From Hirudo medicinalis (lineage: Eukaryota; Annelida; Clitellata; Hirudinida; Hirudinidae), in assembly GCA_011800805.1 (NCBI GenBank), contig MPNW01000521.1, positions 92,647 to 146,361 on the forward strand: a stretch of DNA of 53,715 bases, in the 5' to 3' direction. The notes below the pieces were generated by a model that ran no database searches, was not told the origin of the DNA, and worked only from the letters and a program-made list of their open reading frames with translations. This document shows positions 11,641-22,686 of this stretch, in pieces (position 1 is the first letter of the stretch; each line of letters opens with the position of its first letter). Made by a program: the position numbers and the translations under genes.

Positions 11641-13248
11641 TACTTTGGGCAACGATATGGAATGACTTCTCTGAAGTTATACTCAAGAAATAGTAATGTT
11701 TCCACATTATTTGTCAAAAGTCTCACCCTGTCCTTCTGAATGCACTTCGCCATTTTGAACTCTCTTTCACTATCACTTGATTTATTTATTTAATTAAAGT
11801 CAGTTGCATAACTGAGATGATTTGAACAAACTACCAGACTATCACTTGAACTGGGAGGTGGGCGTAAATGCACTCTTGCCGGCTTTGCCAAGGCTGTCAG
11901 CTCGTTCCGGCACACATTTCAGAAGGAAAGAGGGTCATTCTATACGTTTCTTCTACGTTTCTTCTTCGTGTACGAGTCTGTTACCTTCTCTGCCTCCTCA
12001 AATACATTCTGGGCTACTCTTCTGATGGTGTCATCTGATGACTGATTTGTTCTCCTCTCATCCTTCGAAACATGTATTTTGTTCCCCGGCCCCGGTCAAA
12101 TATCTCACCCCGGTCGATTCCTAATTGTAACTCACTTAAATCCGATCGAAATGTGTGGGGATTGCTTGCTAATAAAGTATGTTACATTGGCATGCAATAT
12201 TATGCCAACCAGAAACTGGAAAAGCTCTAAAAGAGACATAAAAAGAGTTGGACAAGCAGAGTCTGAAATCCTTCATCAATAAACCCTTCAAATCAATAAA
12301 AATATCGACTTCAGAAGGTAATTAAAACGAATTATGACAAGACGCATTTTATCTTTATTTAATTTATAATTCAAAAGTTTGTTTTATAAATAAAGATAAA
12401 TAAAGATTTTTGCTGCCATATGATGGTCATTGGCTTTCAATGTTTTGCGCATTTTGGGGTTTTTGCTTAAATTAAACTAAGTTTCTGTTAACACTCAATG
12501 AAAATAATATTTTCTTATAACTAATGAACTTATAGACATCGTAGCAATAATTGGTACAATTATACGTAATAACAAAATTGTGGTAAAAATACTTGACTGA
12601 ATTCCCAATGACAGGGCATGTAGAAAGCAAAAATACAAATAGTTCATATAAAGCATAGTTATGTACTTTTTTTCTATATTAATTTTTTGAGAATTTACAT
12701 TTAAATTTTTTATTTTGAATTATTTCGGGGGGAGGAGGCTTGAACCCGTAAACTCCTCCCTAAATACGGCCTTGGTAATAAGGAACATATTTTGATGTAA
12801 TTATATATTTTTGAAGATGTTCGATTTGGTTTAATTAAGCACTTTCAATTGTAATAAAAAAGAAAAAACATTAAATTTTAAATTTGAGAACATGCATTTC
12901 AAGCTATCAAATTATAACCAGAAAATGAAAATGGGTTTTCTAATTTAATGTTGTAATTGAAGTACATCGCCATAGATTGCTAGACCAATCACGTGTTTAT
13001 TTAATAAATTGTTAATGAAATTTTTATTAATATGTATTTCGACAATTTCTCGATAATCATAAATAATTCGGAAACTTTTGCATAGAAAGAAATTGTAAAA
13101 ATTATTTTTAAAAATATGCAATTTTAATTAATATGACAATTATTGGCCATAAAAATAAAATTTAGAATTTTTGACGCTCTCGGGCTGCGTGTTTGTCATT
13201 TTTATCGCTCTTGCATTTCGTGGGAATATTTGTCACACACATTCGAAG
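11641..13248. other. Intergenic sequence between the Gypsy fragment and PUF60
   Basis: No gene is recognised. A short TTTATTTATTTAATTAAAG block near 11787 resembles the LINE-tail motif seen again at 29006. Open frames at 11822-12025 and 12079-12282 have no recognisable motifs. A 7-bp stem (GGAGGAG at 12731-12737, CTCCTCC at 12753-12759) stands out in the AT-rich background. From 12780 onward the sequence is simple AT-rich DNA, which presumably includes the PUF60 promoter. Confidence 0.35.
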
Positions 13249-16200
13249 ATGCAGTTCGAAATAGTTGAAAATGCGTCTACTATTTCTTTCACCCAATCAC
13301 TGGAAGAAATTAAGCAAAAGGAATCTGCGGTCCCATCTCCACAATCAATCGGTAAGAAAGTCGAGATGAAATTCGAAATCGCCCCGTTATATTCAACTGT
13401 ATCGTTCTTTCTTAATGCTTGATCTCGCTGATTGAAATTTAATGAGATAAGATGGCTCCTACATGTGAATTAAATGTTCACAAAAATACTTAGCCCGTCT
13501 ATGACGCTAGAAAGAAAAGTGTTAAGTCTTTGGAGATACTGTCAGACAAAACCGAAAGATTCATGAATATCAGATGATGCGAATGCTCAATACGTCATTT
13601 GATAAATTTGAAAATGGGGCGAAAACGAAACTTTTTGTAGATTAAATACCATGGTCGCATAAACGTCCCAAGCCCCGATTGGCTCAGAACCCTTGATCAC
13701 TAGAAGAGGATCTATAGTGAAGTTTGTTCTAATGTATGTTTGTAATGCAATCAACTTTCTATAGTATTGTGGCTGCCTCTCTAAAAGTCTTTTAGAACAA
13801 ATTTGAGATTTTTGGCAGATGGTCAAGAACTCCTTTGAAGCAGTTTCTTTTTCAGAAGTCTTCCAAAGATGCTTTATGGGTTGAATTAATGAGATTGTGC
13901 ATTCCTGTTTCATTTACAAGGGATTTATTGTTTGTTGCAGGAATCATCATGTGAATGGAGTTTTAAACACTTGGTCTTAAAATGGCACAGTGATTATTAC
14001 ACTCCAGAAATCTGCTTTAAAACAAATACATTTATTTTTGTTAAATTATTACTAGGACATAAGTGCTGGGCATCTGTTACAAGCTAGCATGGGATCATAT
14101 CTCTATCAATTGTAATCAATGGAATTTATGATTGGCCAGATGGTCATTTAGCTAGCAATTGATACATTATTGGTGATTTAGATTTTTAAAAATTACTCTC
14201 ACTCATTTTATGTCAACTCAAGATATTTGCACTTCATTTTCGCCATTCCTTGTATTTTGAAAGCATTTTACGTGATCGTTATTGTTTCAGGATTCCAGTT
14301 GAATGTTTCCGAAGAAAAGCAAGTCGGTTCTGTATTTCTTGGAGCAGGTGCCCTCAAAGAGAAAAAGGCCTATAGTCTTACAAAGTTGACGAGCAGGCAG
14401 AGAGAAAAGCTAGAAGATGCCAGGAAGTATGCACGTGAACAAGGAATTAAGGCTGCTCTGTTGAAACAAACCATCACTCACCAGCAACAGGTGAATTAAT
14501 TTTGTTTAAATTGTTCACTAATCAGCATCAAGTTTGACTGGACATCCAATTAATACAAATTTATAAATGAGGCAGAATGGCATAAAAAAAACTCAAAATA
14601 TAATGACTCCAATGACACAAGAAGTGTGAATGGCATTTAGTTATAAGATTATTTCCAGTTACATACTGTTTAAGAGACACATGGATGTTATCATGATGAT
14701 TATCAACGATGTTATTTACACACCAGCTTGTTGTGATTTGAAATCTTGTTTTTCTATTGAATAAAATGTTCATATTTTAGCAAACGATAAATCTTCAGAA
14801 CTCAGTTCAGAGGCAGCAAGCATTGGCTTTGATGTGCAGGTCTGAGATTTATGATAATTTGTCTTCTTTGAATTGCTTGTTGTTAACATGATTTTGCTGA
14901 ACTAGGATATATGTTGGGAGCATAAATTTTGTCATCAAGGAGGAGGAAGTGAGGCAGGCTTTCCTTCCTTTTGGACCTATAAAGAGCATGAGCATGCCTT
15001 ACGACACAGTAGGCAAACACCACAAGGGATTTGCCTTTCTTGAGTATGAGACTCCAGAGGCTGCTTTTCTTTCGCTGGAGCAGATGAACGGAGTGATGAT
15101 TGCAGGGTACAGCATCAAGGTGGGCAGGCCAAGTAATATGCCTCAGGCACAATCAATCATTGAGAAGATTGTTGAAGAATCAAAATCCTACAATAGGATT
15201 TACATAGCCTCGGTCCATCCGGATTTAACTGAGGGTGACATTAAAAGGTTAGTGCTCGTCTCGGAACGATGTTTTCTTAGTCTTTGATACAATAATTATA
15301 ACATTGATCCAATTTTGTTCAGTGTTTTTGAAGCATTTGGTCAAATAAAATCTTGTCACTTGGCTGCAGATCCACTGAGACTTGGGAAACACAAGTGAGT
15401 GAATTAATTGTCTTGTGAAAAAAACCATTAATTTCTTACTAGGGTAATGTTTGCCATTCCAAAGAGAATATGGATATATAGAGTATGACCAGGCACAGAG
15501 TGCTCTTGATGCTGTAGCAGCCATGAATTTCTTTAATCTTGGAGGAAAACATCTCAGAGTTGGAAGAGTAAGGAGTTATTTTGACTTTAGAAAGAACTGC
15601 ACATTCGTAATAAATAATCACTGCATAACATTCAGTTCGGCATCGCATCCGGTCGTGATGCTGTTTGTAATGTTATTTTTACTACATGATGACAACTTGT
15701 TTGTTGCAGGCCGTGACTCCGCCCACCATCCTAACTCAAGCTTCGTCGTCCAATTCGCTGCCCATGGCCAGTGCCATTGCTGCAGCAGCGGTTACTGCCA
15801 AAATAACAGAACTTGAAGCCATTGGAAAAGTTACTGTGAGTCTTTGTCTATGATTAGCTTCAATTAGTTTAGAAGGTTAGTCAGGTATTTTGAATGTTTA
15901 TTGCACAGCCCATCGTGCCAGTTGCTCCAGGTTTGTTGGAGGTAAAGACCATCCCTCCTCCAACAGTTGTCATACCAACTCTATCATTTCCTACACCAAC
16001 CACAACTACTACAGGTTGGTCTCAATGATTCATTTTTCAACTCTCTGTATATACAAGGGACATTTCAAATAAAACTTTCATATGAGGAGAATTTGATGAT
16101 TGTGTTTAGAAACCAAAACATGAAATCACTTAATTGATTCTGATTGACAGGCTTTAGTGCTGAAGTGGCATCATCTGTACCTCCTCCATCTGTTTATATA

Positions 16201-17215
16201 CCCCCTTTGATTGCTGCAACAACACAACCAGCAACTTCTACAATTAGTAAGTTGAATCCTTTCTGCTCAAGACATTCTTTTGTTTTATTTGTTGAAATGT
16301 ACTTACACTGATTCATTAAGGTATAAGTGATGATTCTGGGGCTTAAGCAAAATAATATCATTAGTAAAATATTGAAAGTGAATTCTTTGTATTATGTAAA
16401 CTGAATTGACATCCTTTTCAGACACAACAAAGAAAGAAGAAGATGTTGTGAGTCTTCCTGAACCAATGTCACTTCAGCAGCAAGAGGACCTCAAAATCAA
16501 AGGACATCAAGCCAGACACCTGGTCATGCAAAAACTTCTTAGGCAGAGGGAGGTTGGTGGCCTTGTAATTGAATGTCCTGCTGTTGATTCTACTTAAATG
16601 ATTGCTAAAATAACAAAGAACCACAGAACCATCTTTGGACTAAAATGATGTCAATGTTGTTTGCAGACTCGAGTGGTGGTGCTGAAAAACATGGTGGGAC
16701 CAGAGGATGTTGATGAAGATCTTGAGGAAGAAGTGACAGAGGAGTGCAGCAAGTTTGGAGTTGTTGAAAGGGTGGTCATTTATCAGGAGAAGCAGGGAGA
16801 GGATGAAGAGGATCCAATCATTGTGAAGATTTTTGTTGAATTTAAAGATCATGAAGGTTTGTTAATTGATATTATAATAATAATTGGTTTATTTATTCAG
16901 CATCATATGTACCTAGACATTAAATCTAGAACCCCTGACAAGATATGCTTCGAGGAGATGCAGGCTGAGTTGCTAACATAACGACTTTTTTTTGATGCAT
17001 TCTTGCAGGAATGCAACCCTCTGCAAACCCACAAAGCATTATTAACAAGTTAAATGAAAAATTGACTTATAAGGTAACTCAAAATATTTTGACAAATATT
17101 TGAAGGAGTTAAAGCAGCCATAAGGTCATTGGATGGGAGGTTCTTCGCAGGAAGGAGAGTTCAGGCGACGCAATATGAACAAGAACTTTATGATGCTAGT
17201 GACTTCACAGCTTGA
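13249..17215 (+). CDS. PUF60: Poly(U)-binding splicing factor PUF60 (half-pint), 12 exons, 542 aa
   Basis: PUF60 is a nuclear RNA-binding protein that helps U2AF recognise polypyrimidine tracts and 3' splice sites. Exons: 13249-13351, 14291-14490, 14781-14839, 14906-15247, 15323-15394, 15465-15567, 15710-15835, 15909-16014, 16151-16246, 16422-16552, 16667-16856, 17115-17215. Phases agree and the sum is 1629 nt. Seen: the conserved helix [17 protein letters not shown]1 with RNP2 IYVGSI (about 122-127) and RNP1 KGFAFLEY (about 161-168); RRM2 (about 218-300, RIYIASV and YGYIEY); a Pro/Thr/Ala-rich linker; and a C-terminal UHM domain (about 447-542) with the R-x-F signature in GRFFAG. Length is close to human PUF60. 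The first exon is chosen from its ATG and matching phase 1 donor; its sequence is not conserved, so the true start is less sure. A repeat copy in the last intron makes a false exon. Confidence 0.92.
16957..17034 (+). repeat. Old foldback-repeat copy in the last PUF60 intron
   Basis: The segment keeps TGCAGGCTGAGTTGC, then ACATAACGAC, and later GCAGGAATGCAACCC, in the same order and spacing as the intact repeat at 21411-21604. It is diverged and lacks the left two hairpins. Its right arm supplies a strong pyrimidine-rich acceptor (ttcttgcag before 17009) that is not used in the frame-preserving PUF60 model. Confidence 0.55.
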
Positions 17216-17255
17216 TACCTCAAAGGACACTCATGATTTTAACTTAATGCAATTT

Positions 17256-17261
17256 AATAAA
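17256..17261 (+). terminator. AATAAA polyadenylation signal of PUF60
   Basis: A canonical AATAAA lies about 40 nt after the PUF60 stop codon. It is the first such hexamer downstream of the gene. Use as the cleavage signal is inferred. Confidence 0.5.
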
Positions 17262-18260
17262 CATTGGAGCATGGTCATTTTATTAAAATTTTGTATTTCT
17301 GCTGTTGGCTTGATTACAATTTCAAGATTTGCTTCTCGGTTCTGCAATCAGGTGTGGTTTGAGAAGTAGGCATTTAGCGACCGTTCTGTCAGGGTCGTCG
17401 TAAGGGAGCCAATGAAAATTAAAGTCTACAAATTGATTCCTTTCGACAGAAATCTGCTCCATGTGTTCAGAGGCATGCATAAGAATTAAATACAATCAAG
17501 CATGTCTGCAGCTGATACAACATCCCTGAAATTTGAATGAAATCATTAAGAACTGTTCGTAAGTGTGACATCGCACGTGTGCATTTCCGAAATAGCTTAT
17601 TCACTTAGTCGCTGCGAAGTTTTACAGCAGTGATTGACATCAGGAAACAGGCAGATACGCTAAGAGGGCAAATACTATTTTGATGGTTTGTGATAAGAGA
17701 ATTGACAATTTTTAACTGTTGCATACTGTGATGACTAATGCTATAATGTTAGTTTTTCACTGACGTTAGAAATCGATAAGAGTGGTGGAAGAACTAAACT
17801 TGGACAAGAAAATGTCCGAAGTGTGCAACTCAATCAACTCCAATTGCAATTTTATGATTGATGAAGTTTCAATTTGGTTGTCAAATTAAATTGTTTACTA
17901 GCAACTAGGTCAATTTGAATTTGGTGGCTTGGTATTTTAAGGTCGGTAAAATTTAAATTTAAGAAACAAGAAATTAAAATTTTGCAATTAATCTGTTAAT
18001 CAATTAATCTAAAATCACCGAAGGTTTTTGTAGTTCTTCTAAACAGTTTTATATTGCTAAAGCTTCGTTGCTTGTGCTCATTTCCTAAAGATTGGCGTGT
18101 GTCTGCTTGCGCGTTGTTAGTTTAGAAATACCATTGTAATGGCCTTTATGTGTTAATATTGGCAAGAATATTATCACTAAACTAATAACATTTTATTTAT
18201 GGTGTTATATCTTAATTTTTCATTTAGCTAACAAAGTTTGGGAAGCCTGCGCCGGAGATA
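17262..18260. other. PUF60-TRIM intergenic region
   Basis: This region of about 1 kb holds the presumed PUF60 3' flank and the TRIM promoter and 5' UTR. I see no coding exon, repeat or RNA gene. A pyrimidine-rich stretch ending ttagc near 18228 could be an acceptor for an untranslated first exon upstream, but nothing shows this directly. Confidence 0.35.
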
Positions 18261-20202
18261 ATGGCATCCAGTTTGTATGAAATCTGCAAAATATGCGAGA
18301 GCAACGTACGGAATCCCAGAATGTTATCTTGCTTTCACAGCTTTTGTTTGAAATGTTTAGAATCCTCATCTGTTACAAAGTGTCCAACTTGTCAGATTGA
18401 ATTCGAGGTGCCAGAAGGCGGATTGAAAGATTTGAAGAAAGGTGGAATATTTGAGCTTTCCACTAAACCCAAGATGGATTTTAACTGTGACTGCTGCAAC
18501 GATAATCAGGCCATACAATTTTGTGTTGATTGTTCTTTCAATTATTGTTCAACTTGCTTGGAGTATCACAGAAGAATTCCAGCCTCACGCAAACATTGGT
18601 TGCAATCTGCTGTATCATCAAATGATCCCAACATCAAAAAATATTCAACTTGTAAAGATCATTCAGAGGCAATGACCCTGTTCTGTGAAAATTGCAGGAT
18701 TGTTTTGTGTGAACATTGCTTAATGTTGAAGCACAACTCCCACAAAGTGAAGCGTTTGACAGAATATTTTGATTCTGTTAAAGAAACTCTTGAGCAGGAT
18801 ATAAAAATAAATGAAGAAATTCTCAGAAATGTAGTTTCAAATTACAAAAGTACTGATTTCATGATATCTGCCCATGGAATAAAAACCTCTAACCTGAATA
18901 AAGAAATTCAACAAAGAAATTCAGACTTAAAGAAGAAGGTAGATTCAACTGTTGTTGCTTTAATTAAAGATGTTGATGAAAAGTTTCAACAGTGTCAAAA
19001 AGATGGCAAGGATATCTTGAAAGAACTTGGAAGTATGGAAACAAATTTGAAATCGCAGATTGAAATAATGAAAGAACAAGAAAAAAGTTTGAGCTATGAA
19101 AATGTGGCTAAAACATCTTTACAAATTACAGAATGGAAAGAAGATATTCCAAAATATTGCGACAGTTTCAACTATTTCTTGAGATTTGATCTTCAAAGCC
19201 AGATTCCCAATTTGAAAAAGCTTTTTGGAAATATTGGGAAAGGTTTGTGATGTTTTAAAATATTTCATTGACTGGCAACATTGATTAAATGTTTAATTAA
19301 TCAAGTAACACTTGATTAAATAATCTTTTGCAACTCAATATTTTATTTTAGAAAGACTTAAGCCAGCCAAAAAAAATAAATTTCCAAAATTTTCAAAAAC
19401 AAGCTATTTGTGGAAATTTGCTATGCACCGAGACAATGTCTTCATCTCCGAGTCTTTTTCTGACAAGCCACTAATCCATGCATTCAAGTGCTCTGAATCT
19501 ACTGTTAAAATAGCAACTTACAGTCATCTGGAAGGATTTCTGCATAAAGAAACAAAAGGATTCCAGCCCCAGGGCCAGTACATCAGGTTTCAAATTCAAG
19601 ACTTGTTGGTCATTGGGAACACGTTGTTCATAGCAGTACTGTGCACTTACGACTGCTGTAAAGTTATCAAAGTTCCTGTTACATTGGGCTGTTCTAGACC
19701 AACAACCATTTATGATTGTCATGCAGATGATGAAAGCATGACGATGGGACTGTCAAAGACCGTCAGTGGGAACATCCTTGTCACATACTTTTACTATTTG
19801 TTTCATTTGTCTGAAAATGGGGAGATCTTGAAAAAAATGGAGTATAATTACCACAAAATACCAGATCCTTTTTATGATGCCGTACAACTTGAAGACCAAC
19901 GTCACGTTGTCATCTACGATGGAAAGGTTCGCATAATTAATGATAATGGTGACGATGTTGCCGTATATTCGTATAGCAACAAAAGTTTTCGAATGGAAGC
20001 GCCACATTGTATGGTTAAAGACAAACATGAAGACATCTATGTTTATGACAGCATTTCGCATTACATATTCGTTTTGGATCGTCACTTGCGTTTCAAAGAG
20101 TGTTACGAATTCGGTCGACGTATCCACGAGATGCTTTATGATGAAGAAAGGCACAAGTTAATGGTCCTGAGCGGCCAAAGTTTGCTAACTTTTGATTTGT
20201 AG
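18261..20202 (+). CDS. TRIM protein: RING, two B-boxes, coiled coil, propeller-like C-terminus; 610 aa
   Basis: This is a likely cytoplasmic E3 ubiquitin ligase of the tripartite-motif family. Exons: 18261-19242 and 19352-20202; the junction is phase 1 with gtttgt and ttttag sites. Seen: a C3HC4 RING (C9, C12, C23, H25, C28, C31, C40, C43); B-box 1 (C75, C78, C87, C90, C95, C98, H102, H111); B-box 2 (C130, H133, C141, C144, C149, C152, H157, H160); a Lys/Glu-rich coiled coil (about 165-300); and a C-terminal half of about 270 residues with repeated short strand patterns (NILVTYFYYLFHLSENG, then HVVIYDGKVRIINDNG), as in NHL-like beta-propellers. All zinc ligands are present, so it should be functional. 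No SPRY domain is seen. I cannot assign orthology to a named TRIM; such genes expand in lineage-specific ways. Confidence 0.85.
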
Positions 20203-20494
20203 GTGGCTGGAATGTTGTATTTCTCACAACTTTGAGTGTATCACTTATCACTGAGTTTTTTGTTTTGTGAATATATGTAGCCATGGAACTATAGCGTAAA
20301 AAGCTTCAGAAGTTTTTGTTATTGTTTTCAAGAATCATTTAGAGTTTGACAATTTTGCTTTATAAATAAGGTTGTTTCTGTTGCTGTTAGTTTTTGTTTT
20401 ACTTAAAATCCTGATTTTTGATCACTATCTATTGCCAAATCAAAGCTAAATTTATGGTTCATGAATAATGATTGTTAATCTGAATTAGAGATCG
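20203..20494. other. TRIM 3' flank
   Basis: AT-rich 3' UTR or intergenic DNA between the TRIM stop codon and the CR1-like LINE. No clean AATAAA was found close to the stop; only variants such as ATAAAT near 20362 are present. Confidence 0.3.
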
Positions 20495-22353
20495 TTAATG
20501 TATATCAAGAATAGAAGTGGTCCTAGAATGGAGGCTCGAGATATGCCGCAGGAAATGAGTTTGACTAATGATTGCACACCGCGATAGATGACTTTGAAAC
20601 CAGCCTAGAGTGATTCCCTGTACTCCATGATATTCTAATTTCTTGTTCGGAAATGAGTGATTTACCATGTCGAAGGCCTTGGATAGGTCTAAGAACATCC
20701 CAACTATGTATTTTCTCTGGAGCATCACTGATCTTCGAGTGTAATTGTACGAGAGCCGAGTACTCTGAGTGACCTCTTCTGAGTCCGAATTGGTTGTTTG
20801 ATATCGGAGAAAACTTTGAGAGGTATTTGTAAAGTCTTGCAAACTTCACCTTTTCAAAAAACATTGAGAAGTAGCTCAAGAGCAAGATTGGTCAATAGTT
20901 TGCAGTGATGTTTTTATCACCTGCTTTATAAATCAGAATGGCTTTTGCTGTCTTTAATTGGTCAGGAAACTTCCAAGAAAACAAAGGGGTTTGCAATGTA
21001 TCGAATGGAATCTTTTGCCAAGCAATGATCTATTTCATCATATCTGCAGCTATGAGTAACTTTGATTTCTTTGTCTAGGTTGATTATTTCAATGGGAGTT
21101 TCTGGAAGGAAGGCAATTGATTGAGCTGCTGGGTACTTTAGGTAGGAGTCAAAAGACAATTGTTGCAGTGGTATTTGTTGAGCCAGATCAGATCCAATGT
21201 TGGCAAAGTAGACGTTGAAGAAATTTGCACTGTCAGAAGTCGAAGTGAAAAATGTGCCTTCTTTTGAGAGAACAACACCTTTACGTGGATCACAACACTT
21301 TTGTTAGTAGCTTGTTAATTAGGAGATTGATTAGTTTCCAAGTTGCTTTTAAGTTGTTCTGACATGAAGTAAACGTGTATTATTAGAAATGTTTGATTGA
21401 TGCTTTCAGTGTATTTAGCCGATATTTTGAGTGCCTTTTGTATCCCAATGGGATGTGAAGGCACTTTAATCGATCTACCATTTATATAGCGCCCCTACCC
21501 AAGGGCGCTCCCTGGAGGTGCAGGCTGGGTTGCGAACACGACACATTACGACTGTTGCTATTACGACCGCATGCAGGAACGCAACCCATTCGGCCAACCT
21601 GCACGCCGAAGGAAGGCAATTCAGTGTTTTGAAATGATTCCTAAATTTATTATTTTTTTGTAATGGGATTTTTTAGGTAGATTCTGTATAAGATGTTTTT
21701 TTCTACATTGCCTCAAGAGTTCAGGTGTCATCCATTCATTTTTGATTTTGTGATTCCTGAAAATTCCGGAAGTAGACTTTTCTTGTGGGCTTTATAAATA
21801 CAAGCAGTAGAAAATGAGAGTCCAAGATATTAAGAAACTCAGAAGTGGGTTGTGTTTATTGACAAGGCTGATATCGTAGTCACCCATTAAAAATTTATTT
21901 CTGTTTTGAATCACTTTCGATAATGCAGTATTCAATGTCATTGCTTATAAAAATGACGATGGAACCTCATTTTTCTTCCGACACGATTTTTGTGGATGAA
22001 TTTATGACCGGACATCATAATATCGGAATTGCTGTCGCTAAGCCATGTCTCGGTTACACCCACTATATTTGCCTTGGTTTGATGCGTTATCATGGAGAAG
22101 TCAGTAATCTTTTTCTGGAGGCTTCTGCAATTAACTTCAAGGAGGGACAAATGTTTTTCCGATAGGTTTTATTGTCCTGGTAGTAAGAACCGTGAAGATG
22201 AACATCAAGATCAATACTTGTATCAAACGAAGAAATGTCATCTAAGCAAGAAGAACTGAAGTCCTCCAATTTAGAGTCGGTCAAAGAATAGCTTGCGATT
22301 CTCATCCCCAGAATGAGAATAGTGTCAAAGTTTTGTCGGTTCAACGAGCTCAT
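20495..22353 (-). mobile_element. Degenerate CR1/Jockey-like LINE
   Basis: On the - strand the order is 22353-22090 (unassigned N-terminal segment), 22150-21938 (start of an AP-type endonuclease with LLEVNCRSLQKKI and VGVTETWLSDS), 21159-20962 and 20885-20495. The last part is reverse transcriptase with SMFFEKVKFARLYKYL, SNNQFGLRRGHS, then FLDLSKAFDMVNH in the overlapping frame. Most of the endonuclease and the YADD region are deleted, and there are many frameshifts. A copy of the foldback repeat sits inside it (21411-21604). The less AT-rich DNA at 22400-22690 may be its 5' UTR. Confidence 0.75.
21411..21604 (+). repeat. Foldback repeat, best-preserved copy, three stem-loops
   Basis: Stem 1 pairs AGTGCCTT (21430-21437) with AAGGCACT (21458-21465), extended by inner ATCCC (21442-21446) and GGGAT (21450-21454). 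Stem 2 pairs GCGCCC (21489-21494) with GGGCGC (21503-21508). Stem 3 pairs GTGCAGG..TGGGTTGCG (21518-21534) with CGCAACCCA..CCTGCAC (21580-21604). Its loop contains ATTACGAC twice. Other copies are at 30121, 33301, 39955, 43401, 45139 and 48848, with old ones near 16957 and 44770. It has no coding capacity. It lies inside a LINE, so it is mobile or was. I do not recognise the family. Confidence 0.85.
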
Positions 22354-22686
22354 GGAATATTGAAGTTTTTGGTGTGGGGTGTTTATGATTTGGGTGGGAT
22401 GGCTGGCCCATGATGAAGCTCCATAACTGGTACAATTGCTTCAATGCGATTGTCACCTATCTAGTCTGGTTTCCGGACTCAGGGGATTTCCTGGGACTCG
22501 ACGACTTTAATGTGCCGATTACGAGCTCACTTTGAGGTGCCAATTTGTTCTCAATTTTTTTTTGGTTTCGCGTCTGGTATGCATGCCAGGTTGTCGCCAG
22601 TCACGTACAGAAGTTAGGCCTGGTGAGGAGAATTAGCGAGCGAGCTAGTTTCTGTACTTAGTGTGTTTTCTTGTTAAAAGAATTCT

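Noticed and set aside
17009..17072. Extra PUF60 exon [15 protein letters not shown]
   Set aside because: Including it breaks the reading frame of the last exon, while skipping it gives the expected UHM sequence. It overlaps an old repeat copy. Kept only as a finding.
19753..20154. 133-codon - strand open frame inside the TRIM gene
   Set aside because: Antisense shadow of TRIM exon 2.
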